From NCBI GenBank assembly GCA_903895005.1, contig CAITSH010000309.1:1-10453 (forward strand): a DNA stretch of 10,453 nt. Reading direction: 5' to 3'. This document shows positions 1 through 6,705 of the stretch, piece by piece. Origin of the DNA: an uncultured Pseudomonadota bacterium (GTDB lineage Bacteria > Pseudomonadota > Gammaproteobacteria > Burkholderiales > SG8-39). The notes beneath the pieces were generated by a model. That model saw only the letters and a program-made list of their open reading frames with translations. It was not told the DNA's origin and searched no databases. The position numbers and the translations under genes are program-made. Positions within the stretch are counted from its first letter, which is position 1, and each line of letters opens with the position of its first letter.

Positions 1-503
1 ACATAGCGCTGGCGGTACTTGATCTCCTGGTCGGTGAGGCCGTGGAACTTTTCCGGCAGCGGGCGCAGCGCTTTGGACAGCAGGCGGATTTCGGTGGCGG
101 CGATCGAGAGCTCGCCGGTGCGGGTGCGAAACATGGTGCCCTTGACGCCCAGGATGTCACCCAGGTCCCAGTGCTTGAAGGCGTCGTGTATTTCGGTGCC
201 GACGCCGTCGTTTGTGATGTAGACCTGCATGCGGCCGCTGCCATCCTGCAGCGTGGCAAAGCGCGCCTTGCCCATGACGCGTTTCAACACCATGCGACCG
301 GCAAGGGCGGCCTTGATGCCGGCGGGTTCGAGTTCCTCCTTGGTCTTGTCGGCGTGGGCCTCGTGCAGGGCCGCGGCCTCGTCTTCACGCGCAAAGTCGT
401 TGGGAAACGCGATGCCCTTCTCGCGCACGCGCGCAAGCTTCTCGCGCCGCTCGACGATGATCTGGTTTTCGTCCTGCCCTGGTTGCTGCGCCTGGTCTGT
501 CAT
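1..503 (-). CDS. lysS: Lysyl-tRNA synthetase, class II, N-terminal part (cut by window edge)
   Basis: The product charges tRNA-Lys with lysine in the cytoplasm. The visible 167 residues are the N-terminal part of a protein that is normally about 500 residues; the catalytic core with the class II motifs lies beyond the left edge. A charged helical lead (about 1-60, containing [11 protein letters not shown]) is followed by the OB-fold anticodon-binding domain (about 65-145), with [31 protein letters not shown] and RTRTGELSI, all typical of bacterial LysS. The piece ends in the conserved [16 protein letters not shown] and KYRQRY linker. The ATG at 501-503 is chosen because the protein then starts at the usual distance from the [11 protein letters not shown] block. 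Its ribosome binding site is weak. It lies 52 bp downstream of prfB on the same strand, so the two are probably co-transcribed, as is common in proteobacteria. Identity is very secure. Confidence 0.97.
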   Translation of the reverse strand, partial: MTDQAQQPGQDENQIIVERREKLARVREKGIAFPNDFAREDEAAALHEAHADKTKEELEPAGIKAALAGRMVLKRVMGKARFATLQDGSGRMQVYITNDGVGTEIHDAFKHWDLGDILGVKGTMFRTRTGELSIAATEIRLLSKALRPLPEKFHGLTDQEIKYRQRY

Positions 504-555
504 GGGGATTCGCCCTGATGGTGGGGGTGTCGCGTCTGCCGCGGAAGAAGTGTCG

Positions 556-1660
556 CTATACGCCTTGCTTCAGGCTTGCCGAAATAAAATCGTCGAGACC
601 GCCGTCAAGTACCGACTGGGTATTTCCGATCTCGACGTTGGTGCGCAAATCCTTGATGCGCGACTGGTCGAGCACGTACGAGCGGATCTGGTGCCCCCAG
701 CCGATGTCGGTCTTGGAGTCTTCCATCGCCTGTTTGGTCTCGTTGCGCTTGCGCATTTCGAGTTCGTACAGCCGCGACTTCAACATGGCCATGGCCTCGG
801 CACGGTTGCGGTGCTGCGAGCGGTCGTTCTGGCATTGCACGACAATGTTGGTCGGCAGGTGGGTGATGCGCACAGCCGAGTCTGTTTTGTTGATGTGCTG
901 GCCGCCGGCGCCCGAGGCGCGGTAGGTGTCGATGCGCAGGTCGGCCGGATTGATGTCGATTTCGATGGAGTCGTCGACTTCCGGATAAATGAACACGCTG
1001 GCGAACGACGTGTGCCGGCGTGCGTTAGAGTCAAAGGGTGACTTGCGCACCAGACGGTGGACTCCCGACTCGGTGCGCAGGTGTCCATAGGCGTAGGGGC
1101 CGCTCACCTTGAGCGAGGCGCTCTTGATGCCGGCCACATCGCCATCGGAATGCTCGAGAATTTCGACCTTGAATCCCTTGCGCTCGGTATAGCGCAGGTA
1201 CATGCGCTCGAGGATCTGTGCCCAGTCCTGGGCCTCGGTGCCGCCGGAACCCGCCTGAATGTCGAGGAAGCAGTTGTTCGGATCCAGCGGGTCGGCAAAC
1301 ATGCGGCGAAACTCAAGGTCGGCAACGGCCTTGCCCACGCTGGCGACATCGGTTTCGACTGCGACGAGGGTATCGTCGTCATTTTCGGCACGCGCCATTT
1401 CGAATAACTCTCCGGCGTCGCGCAGGCCGGAATCGATGGAGGTCAGCGCGCCCACGGTGGCTTCGAGTGCCTTTTTTTCACGACCCAGATCCTGGGCGCG
1501 CTTGGCGTCGTTCCAGATGCCGGGGTCTTCGAGGGAAAGGCTTACTTCTGCGAGGCGCGCCTGCTTGACGTCGTAGTCAAAGATACCTCCGCAACTCGAG
1601 CGAACGAGCATTGAGGTCGGCGAGGGTGCCCGCAAGGGCGTTTAGGCGTTCTGCTTCCAT
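556..1660 (-). CDS. prfB: Peptide chain release factor 2, made by +1 programmed frameshift
   Basis: RF2 recognises UGA and UAA stop codons in the ribosomal A site and triggers peptide release. Reading starts at the ATG at 1658-1660 and gives 27 codons ending in LELRRYL, then an in-frame TGA at 1577-1579. A +1 slip on CTT resumes at GAC (1576-1578) and gives 340 more residues. The total of 367 residues compares with 365 in E. coli. The stop-codon-reading SPF tripeptide is at about residues 207-209 and the catalytic GGQ at about 252-254, inside [12 protein letters not shown]. The residue matching E. coli position 246 is Ala, as in most bacteria, and not the Thr of E. coli K-12. N-terminal domain 1 is helical, and [16 protein letters not shown] marks the start of the conserved core. 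An uninterrupted reading frame also runs up to 1635, but its first 19 codons are not RF2-like, so it is not the true start. lysS follows 52 bp downstream. Confidence 0.97.
1577..1591 (-). promoter_or_regulatory. prfB +1 programmed frameshift site
   Basis: On the minus strand the bases read CGGAGG TAT CTT TGA C. A Shine-Dalgarno-like CGGAGG (1586-1591) sits three bases before the slippery CTT (1580-1582), which is followed by the in-frame UGA (1577-1579) with C as the next base. This is the canonical bacterial RF2 autoregulatory element. When RF2 is scarce, the ribosome pauses at UGA, the internal Shine-Dalgarno pairs with 16S rRNA and the tRNA-Leu slips +1 onto UUU. When RF2 is plentiful, translation ends at codon 28. 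The element is intact in every known part. Confidence 0.96.
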
Positions 1661-1764
1661 GTTTCTGGGGTGCTTCCGGCAAAGGGGCGATGAAAGGTGC
1701 GGTTGAAATCTGCGACGTGTGCGTGAGGGCGATTGCAGGCGGGGATATGCCCGGCCAACCTGCG

Positions 1765-1770
1765 ATTATA
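1765..1770 (-). promoter_or_regulatory. Possible -10 box of the prfB-lysS promoter
   Basis: The minus strand carries a perfect TATAAT at 1770-1765, about 105 bases before the prfB start codon, in the divergent gap between prfB and dsbB. No good -35 hexamer is found at 16-18 bases upstream (the bases there are GC-rich, near GCCGGG), and there is no extended TGn. The call rests on position and on the perfect hexamer only. Confidence 0.3.
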
Positions 1771-1841
1771 CCGACATTGCAGGATGTCCCGGCTTGCTCT
1801 AACCTGCGGGAACTTTAACTTGCTTCGGGTAAGAGACGGAC

Positions 1842-2351
1842 ATGGCATTCAACAGAACGGGGCGTGGCGCGAGCGCGCCGGTATTCACGGGCATTTTCAC
1901 GGTCTGCCTTGGCCTGCTCGGTTATGCCCTGGTTTTGCAGCACATGGACGGACTCGACCCTTGCCCGTGGTGCGTAGTGCAGAGGCTCGGGTTTATCGGC
2001 ATTGCGATGATATCGCTGGTCGCGGCCCTGCACCGTCCGGGGGCGACCGGGACGGTCCTATATTCGTTTTTCGCCGGCTTGGTGGCGGTGGCGGGCGCCG
2101 CGGCGGCCGGGTATCACATCTGGATTCAAAGCAGCCCCGAGCGCGCCATGTCCTGTGCCGGTTCGCCGGTGGAGCGTTTTCTCGATGCGTCGAAAATCGG
2201 CAAGATGATCCCGCCGCTTTTGCAATACGACGGCTTGTGCACCATCAAGCCCTGGAAGTTCCTCACCCTGTCGATTCCGGAGTGGTCGCTGGTGTGGTTC
2301 GTGATCCTGCTCGTCACGCTGATCGCAACGCCCTTCCTGTTCCGCAAGTGA
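1842..2351 (+). CDS. dsbB: Disulfide bond formation protein B (quinone-linked DsbA reoxidase)
   Basis: DsbB is an inner-membrane protein that reoxidises periplasmic DsbA and passes the electrons to ubiquinone or menaquinone. The product has 169 residues with four hydrophobic segments (roughly 14-33, 49-63, 72-90 and 146-167). The first redox pair is C41-P-W-C44 and the second is C105 and C133. Arg48, which in E. coli DsbB binds the quinone, is kept right after the first pair (CPWCVVQR). Positions 41, 44 and 48 coincide with E. coli numbering. The first pair is CPWC and not the E. coli CVLC. The gene is divergent from prfB with a 181-bp gap. The ATG at 1842 is preceded by a weak purine stretch (AAGAGACGG). 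A GntR-type regulator gene starts 45 bp downstream, but nothing suggests a shared function. Confidence 0.95.
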   Translation: MAFNRTGRGASAPVFTGIFTVCLGLLGYALVLQHMDGLDPCPWCVVQRLGFIGIAMISLVAALHRPGATGTVLYSFFAGLVAVAGAAAAGYHIWIQSSPERAMSCAGSPVERFLDASKIGKMIPPLLQYDGLCTIKPWKFLTLSIPEWSLVWFVILLVTLIATPFLFRK

Positions 2352-2396
2352 ACTGCCGGTACCGGGGTTACGCTTGACCCCAACCCTGATGATTTC

Positions 2397-3170
2397 ATGA
2401 GCACACTGTCACAGAAAATCTCCCAGCGATTGGCCAGGGATATTGTCGATGGCGTCCTCAAGCCCGGAGCCAAGCTGGAGGAGATCGTCCTGGCCAAACG
2501 GTTCAAGGTCTCGCGCAGCCCGGTGCGTGACGCCCTGCGCGAGCTCGCCGCCACCGGTTTGATCGAGTCGCAGCCACGTCGCGGGTTTTCAGTTGCAACC
2601 ATCGATCTTGCCGGACTGCTCGACCTGTTTGAAGCCGCTAGTGAAGTGGAGGGGCTTTGCGCCAAGCTTTGTGCCCTGCGCGCCGGGATGGCGGAGAAAA
2701 AGCAGATCGAACTCGTCCACAGCCGCGCAAAAAAGGCCGTTCTCGAAGGCGATGGCGACAGCTACGCCGAACTCAATGAAAGTTTTCACCAGTCGATTTA
2801 CATCGGCGCGCGAAATCGGAACCTGCATGCGCTTGCGGCAAACCTTAGGCAACGGCTCGAGCCGTTTCGTTCGCAGGAGTTTTTCAATACCGGAGACCGG
2901 CTGCAGACTTCGGCGGCCGAACACGAGGCCATCACGAAAGCTATTTTGCGCGCCGATGCCGCAGCAGCGTTCGATGCCATGTGTGCGCACACGGCGAGCA
3001 GCGCAACCAATGTCATCGAGTACTTCGAAAAGCATCACGGTGGCGGGACGGCCGGGAATTCCGCTCTAATCGGGGTAGAGCGGTCCCTCGTGCGTGGCAA
3101 GCCTGCGAGCCGGGCACGCAAGAAAACGGCGTCCGCGCCGCATCCCGCCCCGCGCCTCAAGCTTCGCTAG
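2397..3170 (+). CDS. GntR-family transcriptional regulator, FadR subfamily with FCD domain
   Basis: The product is a DNA-binding regulator of 257 residues. Residues 1-68 form the winged helix-turn-helix, with the family signature KPGAKLEEIVLAKRFKVSRSPVRDALREL and the wing LIESQPRRGFSV. Residues about 72-210 form the all-helical FCD ligand domain. Candidate metal or ligand contacts in it are N127, H131 (in LNESFH), H176 (AAEHEAI) and H198 (CAHTASS), matching the usual Asp/Asn plus three-His set, which often coordinates Zn or Ni near a carboxylate effector. From about residue 213 the protein continues with a Lys/Arg/Ala/Pro-rich tail of about 45 residues that is not part of the family fold. The gene precedes the catabolic cassette on the same strand, and paired boxes in the gap at 3290-3329 are good candidates for its operator. 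FCD regulators mostly repress and are released by small acids or sugars; that is family knowledge, not seen here. Confidence 0.93.
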   Translation: MSTLSQKISQRLARDIVDGVLKPGAKLEEIVLAKRFKVSRSPVRDALRELAATGLIESQPRRGFSVATIDLAGLLDLFEAASEVEGLCAKLCALRAGMAEKKQIELVHSRAKKAVLEGDGDSYAELNESFHQSIYIGARNRNLHALAANLRQRLEPFRSQEFFNTGDRLQTSAAEHEAITKAILRADAAAAFDAMCAHTASSATNVIEYFEKHHGGGTAGNSALIGVERSLVRGKPASRARKKTASAPHPAPRLKLR

Positions 3171-3174
3171 GCGA

Positions 3175-3254
3175 TCCTGGTCCGCACCGGACCAGGAAGC
3201 GGCTCTTCGGTGCGCTTCGCGCACCATCCCCGGTCTTGTTTTTGTGTTTATTTC
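3175..3254 (+). terminator. Tandem hairpins followed by a T-rich tract, probable terminator of the GntR gene
   Basis: Five bases after the GntR stop codon is a perfect 10-bp stem with a 3-base loop (3175-3184 pairs with 3188-3197, loop CAC). A second perfect 7-bp stem with loop TTC follows (3209-3215 with 3219-3225). About ten bases further on is a T-rich run (3235-3254, including five consecutive T). The T-run is not directly attached to either stem, so this is not a textbook intrinsic terminator. It would separate the regulator transcript from the cassette. Confidence 0.45.
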
Positions 3255-3289
3255 CAGCGCACGCCCGTGGGGCGCTCCTCCGAGTTTGG

Positions 3290-3329
3290 TTTTCATGTAT
3301 ACACAGAAAAATGCTTGCATACATGAAAA
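3290..3329 (+). promoter_or_regulatory. Paired operator-like boxes in an 11-bp inverted repeat
   Basis: Two near-identical boxes follow TGYATACA: TGTATACA at 3296-3303 (a perfect palindrome) and TGCATACA at 3316-3323. Their centres are exactly 20 bp apart, about two helical turns, so both face the same side of the DNA. The flanks extend this into a perfect inverted repeat of 11 bp, TTTTCATGTAT (3290-3300) and ATACATGAAAA (3319-3329), with an 18-bp spacer. The GTATAC core resembles operators of FadR-type GntR regulators, and such a regulator is encoded just upstream. Assignment to that protein is inference. Confidence 0.5.
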
Positions 3330-3343
3330 ATTGCCGTTAAATT
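3315..3343 (+). promoter_or_regulatory. Possible promoter of the catabolic cassette
   Basis: TTGCAT at 3315-3320 could be a -35 and TAAATT at 3338-3343 a -10, with a 17-bp spacer. Each half is only a fair match to sigma-70. The -35 lies within the second operator-like box, so a protein bound there would block RNA polymerase. The first start codon lies 33 bp after the -10, preceded by TAAGAGA as ribosome binding site. Confidence 0.35.
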
Positions 3344-3376
3344 TCTTCTGTCCCGTTACCACTTAAGAGATTAACT

Positions 3377-4318
3377 ATGACCTGGTTCGCACTCGCCACC
3401 TACAAAAGCAAGGGAGCGCTTGTTCCCGCCGTCGTCGTTGAAGGCAAGCTCTACGACCTGAAAGCAGCCGCCAAGGCGGTCAGGGCCGTGGGCATGAAAT
3501 CCGATTGGTTCACCGGTGGCGTTGAGGCCATCATGAGCGACTGGAAGGCAGCCGCGCCGGTGCTGCGCAAGGCCGGACCGGCGATCGCCAAGCTGGCGGC
3601 CTCAGGCAAGCTTAAGGCGGTTGGATCCGGTGACAAGCTTGCGATGGCCCCTTACCGCCCGACGCGCATCTTTTGTGCCGCATCCAACTTCATCGAGCAT
3701 GCCAACGAGATGACAACCGTGCTCGCGGCAAAGAGTGACAGCAAGCCTTACATGTTCCTCAAGCTGCAAAACACCGTCATCGGCCCGCGGGAAACAGTGC
3801 ACAAGCCTGCTGAAACCAAGATGCTCGACTGGGAAGTGGAGCTTGCTGCGGTGATCGGAAAGCGCGCGCGCCGTGTTTCTGTGGACAAGGCCCTTGATTA
3901 CGTCGCCGGCTACTCGATCGTCAATGACGTTTCTGCGCGCGACCTCAACATGCGTTCGGACTATCCGTTCAAGTTCGACTGGTTCCAGGGAAAGTGCCAC
4001 GACACTTTCGCGCCCTTCGGGCCGTGGATCGTCCCGTCCTGGCTGATCAAGGACCCGCAGGACCTGCGCATGCAGCTCACCGTCAATGGCAAGAGCATGC
4101 AGGATGACTCCACCAAGAACATGATCTGGACGGTGCGCGAGCAGATCGCCTACCTGTCTACCATCGTCACCCTCGAGCCAGGCGATGTCATCGCCACGGG
4201 CACGCCGGCGGGTGTCGGCATGGGTCGCGGGATATACCTCAAGAGCGGCGACGTGATGGAGGCATCCCTCCAGAACATCGGGTCGCTACGCAATCCGGTA
4301 GCCGCGGAAAAAATCTGA
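3377..4318 (+). CDS. Fumarylacetoacetate hydrolase (FAH) fold family enzyme
   Basis: This is a cytoplasmic metal-dependent enzyme that acts on 2,4-diketo or 2-hydroxy-dienoate acids. The family covers C-C hydrolases, decarboxylases, hydratases and the HpaG/HpcE-type isomerases. Of its 313 residues, the first 90 or so form the smaller N-terminal region and the catalytic FAH domain runs from about 95 to 308. The metal ligands are visible as E153 and E155 in DWEVELAAVIGK, and D184 in GYSIVNDVSARD. The catalytic His/Glu pair is H108 and E111 in SNFIEHANE. The substrate loop WFQGKCHDTFAPFGPW (202-217) and GTPAGVGMG (275-283) are also typical. It is the first gene of the cassette, directly behind the operator-like boxes, with an SD-like TAAGAGA. 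It could cleave or isomerise a ring-opened product made by the VOC enzyme encoded at 5349-5888; the substrate is not known. Confidence 0.92.
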   Translation: MTWFALATYKSKGALVPAVVVEGKLYDLKAAAKAVRAVGMKSDWFTGGVEAIMSDWKAAAPVLRKAGPAIAKLAASGKLKAVGSGDKLAMAPYRPTRIFCAASNFIEHANEMTTVLAAKSDSKPYMFLKLQNTVIGPRETVHKPAETKMLDWEVELAAVIGKRARRVSVDKALDYVAGYSIVNDVSARDLNMRSDYPFKFDWFQGKCHDTFAPFGPWIVPSWLIKDPQDLRMQLTVNGKSMQDDSTKNMIWTVREQIAYLSTIVTLEPGDVIATGTPAGVGMGRGIYLKSGDVMEASLQNIGSLRNPVAAEKI

Positions 4319-4346
4319 CTGTCCATTTTCTTTTCGGGAGAAAGTA

Positions 4347-5339
4347 ATGAACCGTTGTCTCTCAGTGCTGGTGGCATCTTTGTTGGCGGGTTTCGGTTTT
4401 GTGGCGGGCCATGCGTTTGCTCAGGAAAAGGTCACCTACAACATGGCCTGGTTGCCACAGGGAAGTTCGATCGGCGTAATCGTTGCGCAGGAAAGGGGCT
4501 GGTTCAAGGAAGCGGGAATGGAGGTGAACATTGTCCGCGGCTACGGCGGCAACCGTACTGCCAATGAACTCGATCAGGGCCAGTTCGAGTTCGGTTACGT
4601 AGACCCGATCAGCCTGGTTCTCAACCGCTCGAACGGCGGCAAGATCAAAATGATCGGGGCGATCAACACGAAATGGCCGGGCGCCATTTGCTGGGTGACC
4701 AGCCGGATGCAGCCCAAGGTGCTTGATGACCTAAAGGGACGTGCGCTCGGTGGCGGGTCGGCCTCGCCTGTGCACAACGTTGTCCCGGCATGGCTCGAAC
4801 TCAACAGCAAGCCGCGCGACTTCATCAAATTGATGCGGCTTGACCCGGCGGTGATCTCCGGTTCGCTTGTTGAGGGCAAAATCGACCTCGTGGAGTGCTG
4901 GAAGGGCAGTGACCGTGTGGTGACGCAGCGCACGGCAGCCGCCGCGGGACTCAACGTTGCGTGGTTTGATTACGCTGATTACGGACTCAATGCCTATGGC
5001 AACGGTTTTGCCGCTTCTGAGGCGCTGATCAAGTCCAAGCCCGACCTTGTTCGCAAATTCCTGCGCAGTTCCTACCGTGGATTTGAGTTTGCGATCGCAA
5101 ACCCCGATCAGGCTGCTGACATTCTCGTGAAAGTGTTCCCGGTGGTGGATCGCGCCATCGCCCTGCAGCAGATCAAGGAAATCGGCGAATTGATCCAGGA
5201 TCCGCAGGCCAAGCAGAACGGACTTGGCTTTATCCGAGACGACCGTATTCGCTCGACAATCTCCTTTGTGGACAAGGCTTATGACCTCAAGGGCAAGGTA
5301 CGCGCAGAAGACGTGTTTACCAACGAGTTCCTCAAGTAA
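4347..5339 (+). CDS. ABC transporter periplasmic substrate-binding protein, NitT/TauT/NMT1 type
   Basis: This is the periplasmic receptor that captures the substrate and delivers it to the membrane permease. It has 330 residues. A signal peptide covers residues 1-25 (MNRC, then the hydrophobic LSVLVASLLAGFGFVAG, then HAFA), with likely cleavage between A25 and Q26. The mature N-terminus VTYNMAWLPQGSSIGVIVAQ, followed by GWFKEAGMEVNI and QFEFGYVDP, is the recognisable pattern of the SsuA/TauA/NMT1 group, whose members bind sulfonates, nitrate, pyrimidine precursors or aromatic carboxylates. The histidine-rich motif of the thiamin-precursor (THI5) branch is absent, so that ligand is unlikely. 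C4 lies at the very start and is not in a lipobox. A good Shine-Dalgarno (GGGAGAAAG) precedes the ATG, and the FAH gene ends 28 bp upstream. The partner permease and ATPase are at 5895 and 7107. Confidence 0.92.
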   Translation: MNRCLSVLVASLLAGFGFVAGHAFAQEKVTYNMAWLPQGSSIGVIVAQERGWFKEAGMEVNIVRGYGGNRTANELDQGQFEFGYVDPISLVLNRSNGGKIKMIGAINTKWPGAICWVTSRMQPKVLDDLKGRALGGGSASPVHNVVPAWLELNSKPRDFIKLMRLDPAVISGSLVEGKIDLVECWKGSDRVVTQRTAAAAGLNVAWFDYADYGLNAYGNGFAASEALIKSKPDLVRKFLRSSYRGFEFAIANPDQAADILVKVFPVVDRAIALQQIKEIGELIQDPQAKQNGLGFIRDDRIRSTISFVDKAYDLKGKVRAEDVFTNEFLK

Positions 5340-5348
5340 GGCGCGAAC

Positions 5349-5888
5349 ATGGACCGCCCAAAACCGCGTCGGCTCGGTCATCTTGTGCTTAATGTGCGGG
5401 ATATCCAGAAGTCGGTGAAGTTCTACACTGAAATCGTAGGCCTTGAGGTGTCAGACTGGATTTCCGATCAGATGGTGTTCCTGCGCAGCAGCGTTGATCA
5501 CCATGATCTCGCCCTGGCGCAGATCCCCCCTGGCGAGGCGGCCGCCGCCGACACCTACCGGCCGTGGCGGCCCGGCCTTGAGCATTTCTCCTACGAACTT
5601 GCCTCCATCGACGAGGTGGAGGTGATGGGGCGCTTCCTGCAGGAAAAGGAGGTTGAAATTGTGCGCGGCATCGGCAAGCACGGGCCTGGCGAGAATGTAT
5701 TTCTGGTGTTCAAGGACCCGGATGGCAATTACGTCGAGTTCTACTGCGACATGGTACAGATTCCCAAAGGAACGGCGCACACGGCCCAGGTCTGGCCCGC
5801 AGACCTGGATGGATTCGACCAGTGGCACTTCAAGCGATTTCTTGTGCCGCCCCCCGACTGGGGGCCGCGTCCAGACGACAAGAAGTAG
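5349..5888 (+). CDS. VOC-fold enzyme resembling extradiol ring-cleavage dioxygenases
   Basis: The product is a 179-residue single VOC (vicinal oxygen chelate) module with two beta-alpha-beta-beta-beta units, HLVLNVRDIQKSVKFYTEIVGL (11-32) and GLEHFSYELASIDEV (76-90). Likely metal ligands are H11, H79 (EHFSYE) and E130 (YVEFY). HHDLAL at 51-56 sits on the strand that often gives a further contact. Residues 109-130 nearly match the PROSITE extradiol dioxygenase signature (G-x-H-x7-L-V-x2-D-P-D-G-x3-E, with H111 and E130), but V120 replaces the conserved Tyr. The tail 150-179 is rich in Trp, Pro and Asp. The gene starts 9 bp after the substrate-binding protein gene and ends 6 bp before the permease gene, so it is embedded in the transporter operon. 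It could be a dioxygenase, an isomerase or a lyase; the metal site supports catalysis, not a specific reaction. Confidence 0.85.
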   Translation: MDRPKPRRLGHLVLNVRDIQKSVKFYTEIVGLEVSDWISDQMVFLRSSVDHHDLALAQIPPGEAAAADTYRPWRPGLEHFSYELASIDEVEVMGRFLQEKEVEIVRGIGKHGPGENVFLVFKDPDGNYVEFYCDMVQIPKGTAHTAQVWPADLDGFDQWHFKRFLVPPPDWGPRPDDKK

Positions 5889-5894
5889 GCTCGC

Positions 5895-6662
5895 ATGCCG
5901 AAACCGCCAAGGTTCATAGGCATTCCGCGCAGTATCGTCGATCCGCTGGTCGCATTCGCTCTGGTGGCGGTGCTTTGGGAGAAGGCGGTGGATCTGTTCC
6001 AGATCAAGCGCTACCTTCTGCCGCCACTCTCGCAAATTTTCCTGACCGCATGGAACAACATTGATTTGTTGCTGCGCGAGTCCATGGTGACCGGCTGGGA
6101 GGTCATCCTCGGATTTCTTTGGGCTGTGGGAGGGGGGCTCGCGCTGGGTCTGGCCATATTCGCCTCACCGCTGTTCAGGCGGACCTTCTATCCATTGGTC
6201 GTAATCTTCCAGGGGCTGCCGAAAATCGCTCTCGCGCCCTTGCTGGTCGTGTGGTTCGGCTACGGCACTTCGTCCAAGGTGCTCATGGCCTTCCTGTTCG
6301 CCTTTTTCCCGGTGGTCATTTCAACCATGGGCGGCCTCGCCGGCACGCCGGCGCACCTCATTGAACATTTCCACGCAATCGGCGCCTCGCCATGGACCAT
6401 GTTCCGCCGCCTGCGCGTACCCAGTGCGCTGCCCGTGATCATGGACGGTTGCAAGATGGCGATGCCGCTTGCGGTGATCGGCGCGATAGCCGGTGAGTTT
6501 GTCGGTTCTGAAAAGGGGCTGGGAAACCTTATTCTGCTGGCTAACGCAAACGCAAAAACAGACCTGGTGTTCGCAGCATTACTCGCAATCTCGGTTTTGG
6601 TCGGCGTGCTCTACCTGCTGATTGAGCTTTTGGCGCGTCGCGTCTGGTGGCGCGCATTCTAA
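5895..6662 (+). CDS. ABC transporter permease, TauC/SsuC type
   Basis: This is the inner-membrane channel subunit of the importer. It has 255 residues with about six hydrophobic segments (roughly 17-33, 69-90, 99-121, 128-147, 188-206 and 224-245). The cytoplasmic coupling loop that docks to the ATPase is at about 157-181: EHFHAIGASPWTMFRRLRVPSALP, with the conserved G163 and the closing LP pair. The usual EAA is changed to FHA. LPKIALAPLLVVWFGYG (108-124) is the highly conserved stretch of NitT/TauT permeases. Only one permease is encoded, so the channel is presumably a homodimer. It starts 6 bp after the VOC gene stop. The ribosome binding site is weak, suggesting translational coupling. 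Confidence 0.93.
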   Translation: MPKPPRFIGIPRSIVDPLVAFALVAVLWEKAVDLFQIKRYLLPPLSQIFLTAWNNIDLLLRESMVTGWEVILGFLWAVGGGLALGLAIFASPLFRRTFYPLVVIFQGLPKIALAPLLVVWFGYGTSSKVLMAFLFAFFPVVISTMGGLAGTPAHLIEHFHAIGASPWTMFRRLRVPSALPVIMDGCKMAMPLAVIGAIAGEFVGSEKGLGNLILLANANAKTDLVFAALLAISVLVGVLYLLIELLARRVWWRAF

Positions 6663-6691
6663 AAGCCGTCCGCAGCATTTTTATAGTTCAC

Positions 6692-6697
6692 AAGGAG
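6692..6697 (+). promoter_or_regulatory. Ribosome binding site AAGGAG that decides the start of the second VOC gene
   Basis: AAGGAG lies 8 bases before the ATG at 6706. The reading frame is open further upstream to 6622, inside the permease gene, but the extra 28 residues are not VOC-like. The strong site, together with the VOC fold beginning at MAKLRHIA, fixes the start at 6706. Confidence 0.8.
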
Positions 6698-6705
6698 TCA
6701 AAAAC

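Noticed and set aside
229..1041. Open frame of 270 codons on the plus strand
   Set aside because: It lies opposite lysS and prfB and crosses the gap between them, and its translation is not protein-like.
556..1635. prfB read as one uninterrupted frame starting at 1635
   Set aside because: The first 19 residues do not resemble RF2, while the frameshifted reading from 1660 restores the family N-terminus and the exact conserved slip site.
1777..1805. Possible dsbB promoter (TTGCAG, 17 bp, TAACCT)
   Set aside because: Each hexamer matches the consensus at only three of six positions, which is no better than chance here.
2356..2365. Perfect palindrome CCGGTACCGG between dsbB and the GntR gene
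   Set aside because: Ten self-complementary bases in GC-rich DNA are weak evidence; there is no loop, no T-run and no second copy, so neither terminator nor operator is supported.
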